From NCBI RefSeq assembly GCF_009659535.1, contig NZ_VJZZ01000017.1, positions 62,001 through 126,000 on the forward strand: DNA of 64,000 bases. Reading direction: 5' to 3'. Position 1 is the first letter of the stretch. Each line of letters opens with the position of its first letter. The notes beneath the pieces were generated by a model. That model did no database searches. It was not told the DNA's origin and worked only from the letters and a program-made list of their open reading frames with translations. The DNA comes from Aggregicoccus sp. 17bor-14 (lineage in GTDB: Bacteria > Myxococcota > Myxococcia > Myxococcales > Myxococcaceae). Below are positions 46,984 to 55,330 of this stretch, one piece after another. Position numbers and translations under genes: made by a program.

Positions 46984-48066
46984 ATGCGCGCCATGGCCTC
47001 CTCGCAGAAGCCCCAGGGCCTCGCCCGCGTGCTCGGTCTGCGGCGCCTGGGCATCACGCTGCTGTTCTCGGGCGTGCTCGGGGCGCTGGTGGGCCTGCAC
47101 TGGACCACCGGGCCGGGCTCGGCGGCGGTGCGCGCCCTGCTCGTGGGGCTCGTCGCGCTGGGGGTCTTCGGCCTCTTCGAGCGCTGGCCCCGCCGGCTCC
47201 CGCGCTGGCTCGCCCGCTGGGTGCTGCAGGTGCTCGGGGTGGCGGCGGCCGTCCCCGTGACGACCTTCGCCCTCTTCGCGCTCTCCACCCCGGCGGGTGC
47301 TCCGCCCTTCTGGCGGGTGGCGGAGCGTGTGAACGGCTTCCTCATGCTCAGCGTCGTGGGGCTGCTGTTCGCGCCGTGGGTGGCGCTGGCAGCGCTGGTG
47401 CGGCAAAAGGACGCGCTGGCGCGGCACCAGGCACTCGCCTTCGACCTCGAGCGCAGCGAGCTGGAGCGGCGGGCCCTCGATGCGCGGCTGCGCCTGCTGC
47501 AGGCGCAGGTCTCCCCGCACTTCCTCTTCAACACGCTGGCGAACGTGCGCGAGCTCGTGGACGCGGGCGCGCCCCAGGCCTCGCAGGTGCTGGGCAGCCT
47601 CATCGCCTACCTGCGCGCCGCGGTGCCCCGCCTGCAGGAGCCCGCCACGACGCTGGGCCAGGAGCTCGAGTTGGTGCGCGCCTACCTGGAGCTCATGCAC
47701 ATGCGCATGCCGGACCGCCTGCAGTACGCCCTGCACGCGGACGAGGCCGCCCTGGCGCTGCCCTGCCCGCCGATGACGCTGCTCACGCTCGTGGAGAACG
47801 CGGTGCGACACGGCATCGACCCGAGCGAGGAGGGCGGCCACATCGAGGTGCGCGTGACGGAGGCCGGCGGGCGCTGCCGCGTGCAGGTGAGCGACACCGG
47901 CGTGGGGCTCGGGCGCGCGGAAGCGGGATTGGGGACGGGCCTGTCCACCCTGCGCGAGCGGCTGCAGCTCGTGTTCGGTCCCGAGGCCCAGCTGCAGCTC
48001 GCCCCGCTCGCCCCGCACGGCGTGCGCGCCGAGGTGCAGTTCCCCTCGCGCGGGAGTGGCCGATGA
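46984..48066 (+). CDS. LytS/YehU-type sensor histidine kinase
   Basis: 360-aa kinase with four membrane helices (about 22-38, 48-65, 80-101, 117-139), a coiled coil, and the His_kinase box VSPHFLFNTLANVREL with His179. The GHKL domain has TLVENAVRHGID and GTGLSTLRERLQLVFG. ATG 46984 is used; ATG 46993 is possible. Its end overlaps the LytTR regulator start by 4 bases (ATGA). It is the second such pair in the window and shows only family-level similarity to the first. Confidence 0.9.
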   Translation: MRAMASSQKPQGLARVLGLRRLGITLLFSGVLGALVGLHWTTGPGSAAVRALLVGLVALGVFGLFERWPRRLPRWLARWVLQVLGVAAAVPVTTFALFALSTPAGAPPFWRVAERVNGFLMLSVVGLLFAPWVALAALVRQKDALARHQALAFDLERSELERRALDARLRLLQAQVSPHFLFNTLANVRELVDAGAPQASQVLGSLIAYLRAAVPRLQEPATTLGQELELVRAYLELMHMRMPDRLQYALHADEAALALPCPPMTLLTLVENAVRHGIDPSEEGGHIEVRVTEAGGRCRVQVSDTGVGLGRAEAGLGTGLSTLRERLQLVFGPEAQLQLAPLAPHGVRAEVQFPSRGSGR

Positions 48067-48848
48067 CGGAGCGCACCCCGACGGCCCTCATCGCCGACGA
48101 CGAGCCGCTGCTGCGCCAGTCGCTCGCGCGCCTGCTCGCGCAGGCCTGGCCCGAGCTGCGCATCGTCGCCGAGGCCCGCAACGGCCGCGAGGCGGTAGAG
48201 CAGTTCGAGGACCTGCAGCCCGACGTCTGCTTCCTCGACGTTCACATGCCGGGGTTGTCGGGGGTGGATGCGGCGGGCCACATCGGGCGGCGCGCGCACC
48301 TGGTGTTCGTCACCGCGTTCGACCAGTACGCGGTGCAGGCCTTCGAGCACGGCGCGCTCGACTACCTGGTGAAGCCCGTGGAGCCGGCGCGCCTCGCGGA
48401 GACGGTCTCGCGCCTGCAGGAGCGGCTGCGCGCGGGCGAGCCGCGGGAGGCGGGCGCGGCGCTGCTCGAGCAGCTGGCCACGAAGCTGCGCCAGGGCCGT
48501 GCGCCCGCGCCCCTGCGGTGGATCCGCGCCTCGGTGGGACCCAAGCTGCGCTTCATCGCGGTGGAGGACATCGACTTCCTGCGCTCGGAGGAGAAGTACA
48601 CGCGCATCGCCTGGCGCAGCGAGCAGGGCGCCCCCGCCGACGCGCTCGTGCGCACGCCCCTGAAGGAGCTGCTCGCGCAGCTCGACCCCGCGGACTTCGT
48701 GCAGGTCCACCGCGCGGTGGTGGTGAACCTGCGCTCGGTCAGCCACCTGCTGCGAGGGGAGAACGAGACCGGCGAGCTGCACCTGAAGGGCCGCAGCGAG
48801 GTGCTGCCGGTCAGCCGCAGCTACCTGCACCTGTTCCGGCAGATGTGA
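48063..48848 (+). CDS. LytTR-family response regulator
   Basis: 261-aa regulator: receiver 1-120 (LIADDEPLLRQS; Asp59 in CFLDVHMPGLSG; Lys in YLVKPV), a linker, and a LytTR domain from about 150 (LRFIAVEDIDFLRSEEKYTRIAW, LDPADFVQVHRAVVVN, VLPVSRSYLHLFRQM). Cotranscribed with the kinase just upstream. The divergent DUF4386 gene is a plausible target. Confidence 0.93.
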   Translation: MTERTPTALIADDEPLLRQSLARLLAQAWPELRIVAEARNGREAVEQFEDLQPDVCFLDVHMPGLSGVDAAGHIGRRAHLVFVTAFDQYAVQAFEHGALDYLVKPVEPARLAETVSRLQERLRAGEPREAGAALLEQLATKLRQGRAPAPLRWIRASVGPKLRFIAVEDIDFLRSEEKYTRIAWRSEQGAPADALVRTPLKELLAQLDPADFVQVHRAVVVNLRSVSHLLRGENETGELHLKGRSEVLPVSRSYLHLFRQM

Positions 48849-48910
48849 GGCCGCTGCGGCGCGGCGCTTTCGCAGGTGCGCGGGGCGCCCGCCGGGCCTA
48901 GCCTCCGGTC

Positions 48911-49519
48911 ATGGTCCCGCCCCCCTCGCCGCCTCCCCCCGTGCGCCCTCCCGCCGCCTCCTACGTGCTCATCGACGCGGAGAACGTGGACTGGGCGGTG
49001 GCCAGCGTGCTGGGCCGCAAGCCCGAGCCGCAGGACCGCGTGCAGTTCGACCGGCTGGTGGCCTTCTGCGAGAGCCACTTCCCGCAGCCGGTGCGCTGCG
49101 TGGTGGTGCTCAACGCGCGCGGCGAGCAGCTGCCGGACGTGATGATCGGCTTCGTGCGCGCGCTCAAGACGGCCGGCTGCGAGGTGGCGCTCTTGCACGG
49201 GCGCCCCGAGCAGAAGGTGGTGGACCTGGGCATCCTCAAGCTGCTCGAGGCCATCCGCACCCAGCGCCCGCGCGCCGCGGTGGTGCTCGCGAGCCACGAC
49301 GGCGGAGACTTCGCGGGCGCACTTCGCCCGCTGCTCGAGGAGAAGCGGCGCGTGGCGGTGCTCGGCCTGCGCGAGTACGTGAGCCAGCGCTTTCGCGAGC
49401 TCACCCCGCTGGGGCTGGAGATCCTCGACCTGGAGATGAACGCGCGCGTCTTCCAGCGCCCGCTGCCGCGCCTGTTGCCGGTGAACGTGGACGAGTTCGA
49501 CCCGGGCTTCTTCCTCTAG
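48911..49519 (+). CDS. NYN-domain (PIN-like) putative RNase
   Basis: 202-aa protein. After a Pro-rich tail, YVLIDAENVDWAV (Asp22) is the first NYN strand. KVVDLGILKLLEAI and VLASHDGGDFAGAL give the remaining acidic residues of the PIN-like metal site; the region before the C-terminus is YVSQRFRELTPLGLEILDLEM. NYN/LabA (DUF88) proteins are predicted metal-dependent ribonucleases. It stands between a two-component pair and a PAS kinase on the same strand. Confidence 0.85.
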   Translation: MVPPPSPPPPVRPPAASYVLIDAENVDWAVASVLGRKPEPQDRVQFDRLVAFCESHFPQPVRCVVVLNARGEQLPDVMIGFVRALKTAGCEVALLHGRPEQKVVDLGILKLLEAIRTQRPRAAVVLASHDGGDFAGALRPLLEEKRRVAVLGLREYVSQRFRELTPLGLEILDLEMNARVFQRPLPRLLPVNVDEFDPGFFL

Positions 49520-49568
49520 CGCGCGCAGCACGATGGCCCGGGGCGCGGGCGTGGCTAGCTTCCTGCGC

Positions 49569-51371
49569 ATGGAGAGCCCGCAGCCAGGCGCAGCGCCGGC
49601 AGCCTCGGAGGAGGAGAGCCCCTGGCTCGAGGCCTTCGTGCACGCGCCCGTGGCGCTCGCGCTCGTCCGGCCGGACGGCGTGCTCGCGGCGCTCAACCCC
49701 TGCGCGCGGCGGCTGCTGGACGTGGAGCCAGGCGAGCCGCTCGGCGCGGCCCTGGGGGACGAGGCGGCGCGCGCCGAGCTGGAGGGCGCGCTGCAGCGGG
49801 CGCTGCACGGTGAGGCCGCGGGAGGGGAGTGGTGGCTCGGCCGGCGCCGGGCGCGCGTGCGGCTGCAGGCGCCCGCGGGAGGCCGCTGGGTCGTGGCCTC
49901 GCTCGAGGACGTGACGGAGGCGCAGCAGCGGGAGGCGGACCTGCGCCACGCGCTGGGCGCGACGGCGGACTCGCTCGAGCGCGTGACGGACGGCTTCGTC
50001 GCGCTCGACGCGGACTGGCGCTACACGCTCGTGAACTCCGGCGGCGCGCGCCTGCTGGGACGCACGCCGGAGCAGCTCGTGGGGCGCCACATCTGGACCG
50101 AGTTCCCAGAGGGGATGGGCCAGCCCTTCCACCTCGCGTACGAGCGCGCCTTCGCCACGCAGCAGCCGCAGACGCTGCTCGAGTACTACCCGCCCTTCGG
50201 CCGCTGGTTCGAGAACCGCATCTACCCCTCGCCGGACGGGCTCTCCATCTACTTCCACGACGTCACCGAGCGCGTGCAGACGGGCCAGCAGCTCGAGGCG
50301 CTCAACGCGCAGCTGGGGCGCGAGCGGCAGTGGCTGCGGGGCCTGCTCGAGCAGCTGCCGGTGGCCATCGCACTGGTGCGGCCCGGCTCGGGACAGCTGC
50401 TGCTCGCCAACGCGCTCGCCGCGCGCACCCTGGGCGCGCTGCTCGAGGGGAGGGCGCCGGGCGAATGGCAGGCCGAGGACGGCCGTCCCCTCACGCCGGA
50501 GACGCTGCCCCAGGTGCGCGCGGCGCGCGGCGAGGTGCTCGACGCGCTGGGGCTCGCGTGCGGCGAGCGGCGCTGGGTGGTGACGTCCGCGCGCATCGCC
50601 GAGGGGCTGGGGCACGAGGCCACCTGCGTGCTCGCCTTCCAGGACGTCACGGAGCTCAAGCGGGCGGAGCAGGCGCTGGAGCGCAGCGTGCGCGACCGCG
50701 ACGAGTTCCTCTCCATCGCGAGCCACGAGCTGAAGACGCCGCTCGCCGGGCTCACGCTGCAGGTGCACCGGCTGCTGCAGGTGGCGGCCGCGCCACACGG
50801 CCCGGGCGAGCTCGCGCGGCGCGCCGAGCCGATGCGCCGCAGCGTGGCGCGGCTGGACAAGCTGGTGCAGAGCCTGCTCGACGTGTCGCGCATCCGCAGC
50901 GGGCGGCTCGCGCTCGAGCGCGAGGTGCTCGACCTGTCCGAGCTCACGCGCGAGGTGCTCGAGCGCCTCGCCGAGCCGCTTGCCCAGGCAGGCTGCGCGC
51001 TCGAGGCGCGCATCGCGCCCCAGGTGGTGGGCTTCTGGGACCGGCTGCGCCTCGAGCAGGTGCTGGTGAACCTGGTGACCAACGCGAGCAAGTACGGCGC
51101 GGGCCGCCCGGTGCAGGTGGTGCTCGACGCGGAAGGCCCGCGCGCCCGGCTGTGGGTGAGCGACCAGGGCATCGGCATCGCTGCCGAGGAGCAGGTGCGC
51201 ATCTTCGAGCCCTTCGAGCGCGCGGTGAGCAGCCGCCACTACGGCGGGTTCGGGCTGGGGCTGTGGATCGTGAGGCAGGTGGTGGAGGCGCTGGGCGGCA
51301 GCGTGCGCGTGCAGAGCCGGCCCGGCGAGGGCGCGACCTTCGTCGTGGAGCTGGAGCGCGCGGCGAGCTGA
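49569..51371 (+). CDS. multi-PAS sensor histidine kinase
   Basis: 600-aa soluble kinase. Three PAS-like domains are seen: about 20-130 (HAPVALALVRPDGVLAALN), 140-245 (ERVTDGFVALDADWRYTLVN, ending YFHDVTER) and 255-365 (LEQLPVAIALVRPGSGQLLLAN). The H-box is IASHELKTPLAGL with His386, followed by a GHKL domain (VNLVTNASKYG, GGFGLGLWIVRQVV). No receiver is attached and no regulator adjoins it. The ATG in MESPQPG is preferred over GTG/ATG codons 12 residues earlier. Confidence 0.88.
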   Translation: MESPQPGAAPAASEEESPWLEAFVHAPVALALVRPDGVLAALNPCARRLLDVEPGEPLGAALGDEAARAELEGALQRALHGEAAGGEWWLGRRRARVRLQAPAGGRWVVASLEDVTEAQQREADLRHALGATADSLERVTDGFVALDADWRYTLVNSGGARLLGRTPEQLVGRHIWTEFPEGMGQPFHLAYERAFATQQPQTLLEYYPPFGRWFENRIYPSPDGLSIYFHDVTERVQTGQQLEALNAQLGRERQWLRGLLEQLPVAIALVRPGSGQLLLANALAARTLGALLEGRAPGEWQAEDGRPLTPETLPQVRAARGEVLDALGLACGERRWVVTSARIAEGLGHEATCVLAFQDVTELKRAEQALERSVRDRDEFLSIASHELKTPLAGLTLQVHRLLQVAAAPHGPGELARRAEPMRRSVARLDKLVQSLLDVSRIRSGRLALEREVLDLSELTREVLERLAEPLAQAGCALEARIAPQVVGFWDRLRLEQVLVNLVTNASKYGAGRPVQVVLDAEGPRARLWVSDQGIGIAAEEQVRIFEPFERAVSSRHYGGFGLGLWIVRQVVEALGGSVRVQSRPGEGATFVVELERAAS

Positions 51372-51397
51372 GGTGCCGGGGGCGCCGGCGCGCCTCA
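51369..51397. terminator. possible bidirectional hairpin between convergent genes
   Basis: TGAGG/CCTCA outer and GCCGG/CCGGC inner pairs (51369-51379 with 51385-51397) straddle the convergent stop codons. There is no T-tract, so this is weak. Confidence 0.3.
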
Positions 51398-52411
51398 GTC
51401 CTGCACGTGCAGGCACACCTTGCCGAAGTGCGCGCCGCTCTCCAGGTACTCGAGCGCGGCGCGGCCCTCGGCGAGCGGGAAGGTGCGGTCGAGAACCGGG
51501 CGCAGGCCGTTGGCCGAGATGGCGCGGTTCATCGCCTCGAAGGAGTCGCGGTCACCCACCGTGATGCCCTGCACGCGCACGTTCTGCATCAGGATGGGAA
51601 AGAGGCTGAGCTCCGCGGCGCCACCCGCGAGCACGCCGATGAGGCTCACCTGGCCGCCCGTGCGCACCGCCTTGAGCGACTGCTCGAGCGTGCCCGCGCC
51701 GCCCACCTCCACGATGTGGTCCACGCCGTCCCCACCCGCGAGCTTTCGCGCCTCCTTGCCCCACTCCGGCTGGCGCCGGTAGTTGATGAGGCCATCCGCT
51801 CCGAGCGCCTTCGCGCGCGCGAGCTTCTCGTCGCTGCTGCTCGTCACCAGCACGCGCGCGCCCAGGAGCTTTGCGAACTGCAGCGCGAAGAGGGCCACGC
51901 CGCCAGTGCCCTGCACCAGCACCGTGTCCCCGGGCCGCACGCTCCCGCGCACCGTGAGCGCGTTCCACGCGGTGAGCGCGGCGCAGGGCAGGGTGGCCGC
52001 CTCCGCGTCGCTCAGGTGCTCCGGCACGGTCACGAGTCCCTGCTCGTCCAGCAGCCACAGCTCCTGGAAGGCGCCGTCCACGGGGCCTCCCAGCGTGCGC
52101 CGGCACTTCTCGCGGCTGGGCTCGCCCGAGACCCAGTCCTGGAAGAAGGTGCCCGCCACGCGCGCGCCCACCGCCACGCGCCTCACGTGCGCGCCCACCG
52201 CCACCACCGTGCCCACCCCGTCCGAGCCGGGCACCAGGGGCAGCGGCTGGCGCGGGTTGTACAGGCCCTGCACCATGCGGAAGTCGCGGTAGTTGAGCGA
52301 GGCGGCGCGCACGCGCACCAGCACCTGCCCGGGACCTGGCACGGGCTCGGGGCGCTCCGCGAGCACCAGCGAGTCCATTCCGAAGCTGCCGCGTACCTCG
52401 AGCGCCTTCAT
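51395..52411 (-). CDS. zinc-type/quinone-oxidoreductase-like MDR dehydrogenase
   Basis: 338-aa medium-chain dehydrogenase/reductase. GroES-like N-terminal half (LVRVRAASLNYRDFRMVQGLY, PLVPGSDGVGTVVAVG) and a Rossmann NAD(P) domain (VLVQGTGGVALFALQFAKLLGARVLVTSSSDEKLARAKALGAD). The zinc-binding Cys of true alcohol dehydrogenases is replaced in SLNYRDF, so it is probably an NADPH-dependent quinone or enone reductase. It is 21 bases downstream of the GHKL/STAS-like gene on the same strand. Confidence 0.88.
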   Translation of the reverse strand: MKALEVRGSFGMDSLVLAERPEPVPGPGQVLVRVRAASLNYRDFRMVQGLYNPRQPLPLVPGSDGVGTVVAVGAHVRRVAVGARVAGTFFQDWVSGEPSREKCRRTLGGPVDGAFQELWLLDEQGLVTVPEHLSDAEAATLPCAALTAWNALTVRGSVRPGDTVLVQGTGGVALFALQFAKLLGARVLVTSSSDEKLARAKALGADGLINYRRQPEWGKEARKLAGGDGVDHIVEVGGAGTLEQSLKAVRTGGQVSLIGVLAGGAAELSLFPILMQNVRVQGITVGDRDSFEAMNRAISANGLRPVLDRTFPLAEGRAALEYLESGAHFGKVCLHVQD

Positions 52412-52432
52412 GGGTGTGCCTTCTCCAGAGGT

Positions 52433-53677
52433 TCAGCCTGCGAGCGCGTAGTTCTCCAGCAGATCCAGCGTGCTCCGCACCGCAGGGGCGACGTTCGTGA
52501 CGTAGATGGGCGTACGCAGGGCCCATGCGAGCCGCAGCGGCTCGTAGAGCAGGGAGTGCAGGTAGCTCTGCGTGACGATGTCGAGCCCCGCGAAGTCGAG
52601 CAGGACGGGCTCGCGCCGCACGATGCGCGGGACAAGCTCGTCGCGCGCGAGCGCGGTTGCCTTCGCGGTGTCCTCTGCGCGGGAGCGGATCTCGAAAGCG
52701 GCCGCGGCTGCCGGCGCAGGATCGAAGCGCAGCCAGCGGTGCGTCGCCCGCTGAGGGGTCCGGGCCTTCGCTCTGTCCTTGATGGTCTCGATCAGCTCCG
52801 GATAGTCGACGACACTGCCCACCGGGAGCTCGAAGACTACGAGCGTGCCCGGGTAGCCCGTGCCTTGGGGGTCGATGAAGCGCAGGGTGGGGGCGCTGAT
52901 TCCATCGGAGCTGCCGGTCAGCACCAGCGTCGCTCCCCGGGTCGCGATGAGCAGCGTGCCCCCGGTGAGCTTCGCCATCTCAGCGATGAAGAACAGGCCC
53001 ATGCCTGCGTTCTGCGCCGTTCCGGTCAGGCCCTCCTCGAAGGTTCCCGAGATGTGAGGCCAGAGCGCGCGCTCCAGTGCCACGCGCGGGTTGGCGGCGG
53101 AGGGGTGAAGTGTGCGCAGGCTCTCAGGGATGCCGATGCCCGCGTCCGCCACGGTGACCTGAACCATTTGACGGTTGCCCTCGAAAACACTGAGGTCGGC
53201 GCTCACCAGGCCGCCGCGTGGATCGAGACTGTGCTGGACGGTATTTCGCAGCAACTCCACGAGGACGTAGCGAATGGTGTGACGCGTGTCCTCGAGCTCT
53301 TCCTGCGGAACGAGGCGCTCCGCGAGCGTGCGCGAGACGGATTCGACCTGGGTGATGTCGGAGACGAGTTGATCGATCCACTTGTGGGCGAGATCGTCCA
53401 CCGTCAGTCGCCCATCGGCCATGAGATGCTGGAGAAGTGCGCTCCGGGTCTCTTGGTGCTCGGGTGTGGCGATATCGCGCGCCAGCTGAAGCATCCGCCC
53501 CCATGCCTCGTCGACCTCGGGCCGGATACGGCGTGTCTTTGCGATGGCGGTGTGCACCCAATTGCGTGCGAGCGCGAGGAACTCCAGCCGCTCGGGCTCG
53601 GGCCCGGTTCCATCGAGCCAGCGCAGCAGCGGCGCAGGATCTTCGAGCGAGAGCGGGAGTGGCTGTCCGGGGGACAT
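52433..53677 (-). CDS. GHKL ATPase with C-terminal STAS-like DUF4325 domain
   Basis: 414-aa protein. A helical N-terminal region (1-150) precedes a GHKL ATPase domain: YVLVELLRNTVQHSLDPRGG (N box) and VADAGIGIPESLRTLHP with TAQNAGMGLFFIAEMAKLTGG (G boxes). There is no phospho-acceptor H-box, so it is not a classical kinase. The C-terminal ~85 residues (PVLLDFAGLDIVTQSYLHSLLYEPLRLAW) match the STAS-like DUF4325 fold. This ATPase-plus-STAS layout recalls anti-sigma/anti-anti-sigma modules in one chain. GC is lower than neighbours (two sampled 60-base lines are 63% and 55%), hinting at transfer. GTG 53749 is an alternative start. Confidence 0.82.
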   Translation of the reverse strand: MSPGQPLPLSLEDPAPLLRWLDGTGPEPERLEFLALARNWVHTAIAKTRRIRPEVDEAWGRMLQLARDIATPEHQETRSALLQHLMADGRLTVDDLAHKWIDQLVSDITQVESVSRTLAERLVPQEELEDTRHTIRYVLVELLRNTVQHSLDPRGGLVSADLSVFEGNRQMVQVTVADAGIGIPESLRTLHPSAANPRVALERALWPHISGTFEEGLTGTAQNAGMGLFFIAEMAKLTGGTLLIATRGATLVLTGSSDGISAPTLRFIDPQGTGYPGTLVVFELPVGSVVDYPELIETIKDRAKARTPQRATHRWLRFDPAPAAAAAFEIRSRAEDTAKATALARDELVPRIVRREPVLLDFAGLDIVTQSYLHSLLYEPLRLAWALRTPIYVTNVAPAVRSTLDLLENYALAG

Positions 53678-53760
53678 GGCTCGAACACCATGGACGGCAG
53701 GAGGAGGACGGTCAATCCCCGCTTCACTGCATTCAGGAGACAGCGTCACCCGGTACGGAA

Positions 53761-53810
53761 CCCGGCACCCTCACCCCGACCCTCTGCCCCCAGGAAGAGG
53801 GAAAGGGAGA
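53761..53810. repeat. short REP-like GC-skewed repeat
   Basis: CACCCTCACCCCGACCCTCT followed by GCCCCCAGGAAGAGGGAAAGGG. CCCTC (53780-53784) can pair with GAGGG (53797-53801). Similar CCCTCTCCC/GGGAGAGGG elements are scattered between genes in many proteobacteria; a related hairpin is at 59916-59938. Confidence 0.4.
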
Positions 53811-53816
53811 ACGCGG

Positions 53817-54164
53817 CTACAGCAGCGGCTGCGGCTGCGGGAAGGGGCGCGGGGGGAGCGTGAAGAGCTCGCCGGGCACCGGCTGCAGCTCGCCCACCAC
53901 GCTGTTGCGCCGAGCGCCGCGCAGCTTCTCGAGGCGCACGTTGAGCGCCCGCAGGCGCGCGCTGCGCAGCGATAGCTCCGCCACCGCCACGTGCCGGCGC
54001 GCGAGCGCGAGCTGCGACTGGTAGGGCGTCGCCTCCTTCCAGCGGCTGCTGGTGGGCGGTGCCTCCTCCAGCTGGGTGAGGGCCGCGCGCGCGTGCAGCA
54101 GCGCCTCCAGCGCGGGCGCGATGAGGGAGTCCACTTCGATGCCGGTTGCGGGAAGACGGACCAT
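53817..54164 (-). CDS. hypothetical helical protein
   Basis: 115-aa soluble protein, mostly alpha-helical and Ala/Leu/Arg-rich (APALEALLHARAALTQLEEA, LALARRHVAVAELSLRSARLRALNVRLEKLR), with a Pro-rich C-terminus (LPPRPFPQPQPLL). No known domain. It lies 27 bases after the AlkB-like gene on the same strand and may be cotranscribed. Codon use is the genome norm. Confidence 0.55.
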   Translation of the reverse strand: MVRLPATGIEVDSLIAPALEALLHARAALTQLEEAPPTSSRWKEATPYQSQLALARRHVAVAELSLRSARLRALNVRLEKLRGARRNSVVGELQPVPGELFTLPPRPFPQPQPLL

Positions 54165-54191
54165 GCGACAGCTCCAGGCGGGCCTCCACGT

Positions 54192-54794
54192 CTACCCGAG
54201 CTTTGGCGCGAGCACGAATTTCCGGCCGGTCTCCCCCGGCCGCCTCTTCAGGGTCCGGAAGCTCAGCGAGTAGCGCAGCGCCTTGAGCGGGCTGAGGGTG
54301 TGCTGCCACACCGAGCGCGCCTCCCCGCCCAGCACGTAGGCCGAGCGCGGCGGCAACTCGAGCGTGTACGTGTCCCAGCCCGCGCCGGCCCCGCCGCGCG
54401 CCCGCCGCAGCCGCATCCGCGCCGGCGCCCCCAGGCTCACCCCCACCACCTCCGGGCCGAACATGGGCGCGTCGCGGTGCCAGCCGATGCTCGCCCCCGG
54501 CGGGTAGCGGCTCACCAGCGTCTCCTCCAGCGCCTCGGGGAGCAGCCCCACCAGCGCGGCCGCCCGGGCGCGCACCGGCTCGAGGAAGGCGGGCAGGGCG
54601 GGGCCCGGGGTGAGGCTCCACGCCTCGTAGCCGTACACCCAGCCGAAGTGCGCCGTGGTGCGGCGCGCCACCTGGCCGCGCATCACGATCTCCTGCGTGG
54701 GCAGCGCCTCCAGCTGCGCGAGCAGCGCCGCCTCCTCCCCGGGCGCGAGGAAGTCCGGCACGTAGCGCAGTCCCTGGGGCAGGTGCTCGCTCAC
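54192..54794 (-). CDS. AlkB-family 2-oxoglutarate dioxygenase
   Basis: 200-aa AlkB-like oxygenase, GTG start. Fe(II) ligands are His106 and Asp108 in IGWHRDAP and His165 in WQHTLSP; RYSLSFRTL supplies Arg174 and Arg180 for 2-oxoglutarate and substrate, as in AlkB. YPPGASIGWHRDAPMFG is a typical nucleotide-repair AlkB stretch. It probably removes alkyl lesions (1-methyladenine, 3-methylcytosine) by oxidation. No ada or alkA gene is nearby. Confidence 0.92.
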   Translation of the reverse strand: MSEHLPQGLRYVPDFLAPGEEAALLAQLEALPTQEIVMRGQVARRTTAHFGWVYGYEAWSLTPGPALPAFLEPVRARAAALVGLLPEALEETLVSRYPPGASIGWHRDAPMFGPEVVGVSLGAPARMRLRRARGGAGAGWDTYTLELPPRSAYVLGGEARSVWQHTLSPLKALRYSLSFRTLKRRPGETGRKFVLAPKLG

Positions 54795-54847
54795 CCCTCA
54801 CGAGGTGCGCAGCGCGGGCGCCGCCGGCAAGCGGGCCCGGGGGCCCT

Positions 54848-55219
54848 TCACGCGTAGCGGGCGAGGAAGCTTCCGAGCAGGGGGCCTCCCGCGCGGCGCG
54901 CCTCGGCGCTGCCCGCCCCGTCCGCCGGCAGCTGCTGCAGCAGCGCCTCCAGCGCCTCGCGCATCTCCGCCTGCGCCGCGAGCGCCGCGGCCGCGTCCGG
55001 CAGGTAGCGCGTGTAGAGCAGCCAGCCGCTCACCGCGTAGGTGAGCGCGTAGAGCCCGCGCGACGGGTCCTCCTCGCGGGTGAGCCGCGCGCGTGCCGTG
55101 CCCTCCGCGTCCAGCAGCACCTCGTCCTCCACGATGAGCGCGCCGGCCTCACCCATCTGGCCCAGGGTGGCGCCGTCGAAGGCGGGGCTCCAGGCGGGGT
55201 TCGGGAGGGGTGGGCTCAT
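54848..55219 (-). CDS. hypothetical protein
   Basis: 123-aa soluble protein. The N-terminal half is beta-like (GALIVEDEVLLDAEGTARARLTREEDPSRGLYALTYAVSGWLLYTRYL) and the rest is helical (AALAAQAEMREALEALLQQL). ATG at MSPPLPNPAW chosen; upstream in-frame sequence is Pro-rich and non-coding in look. No family recognised. Upstream of, and likely in one unit with, the AlkB-like gene. Confidence 0.55.
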   Translation of the reverse strand: MSPPLPNPAWSPAFDGATLGQMGEAGALIVEDEVLLDAEGTARARLTREEDPSRGLYALTYAVSGWLLYTRYLPDAAAALAAQAEMREALEALLQQLPADGAGSAEARRAGGPLLGSFLARYA

Positions 55220-55330
55220 GAAGGGAAACCTGGGAGGGGGTGGCAAGGTGACAGTGCTCATGCGCCCGGGAGATGCTAGAGGGCCGCCGCATTCTGCCTG
55301 CGGTGGCAATTTTCAGGGGTCCCTCTCAGC

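Noticed and set aside
52433-53677. Classical histidine kinase
   Set aside because: GHKL boxes are present but no phospho-acceptor H-box precedes them.
49829-53863. Open frame of 1344 codons on the plus strand
   Set aside because: It shifts frame relative to the PAS kinase and runs antisense to the MDR and GHKL genes; no domain is visible.
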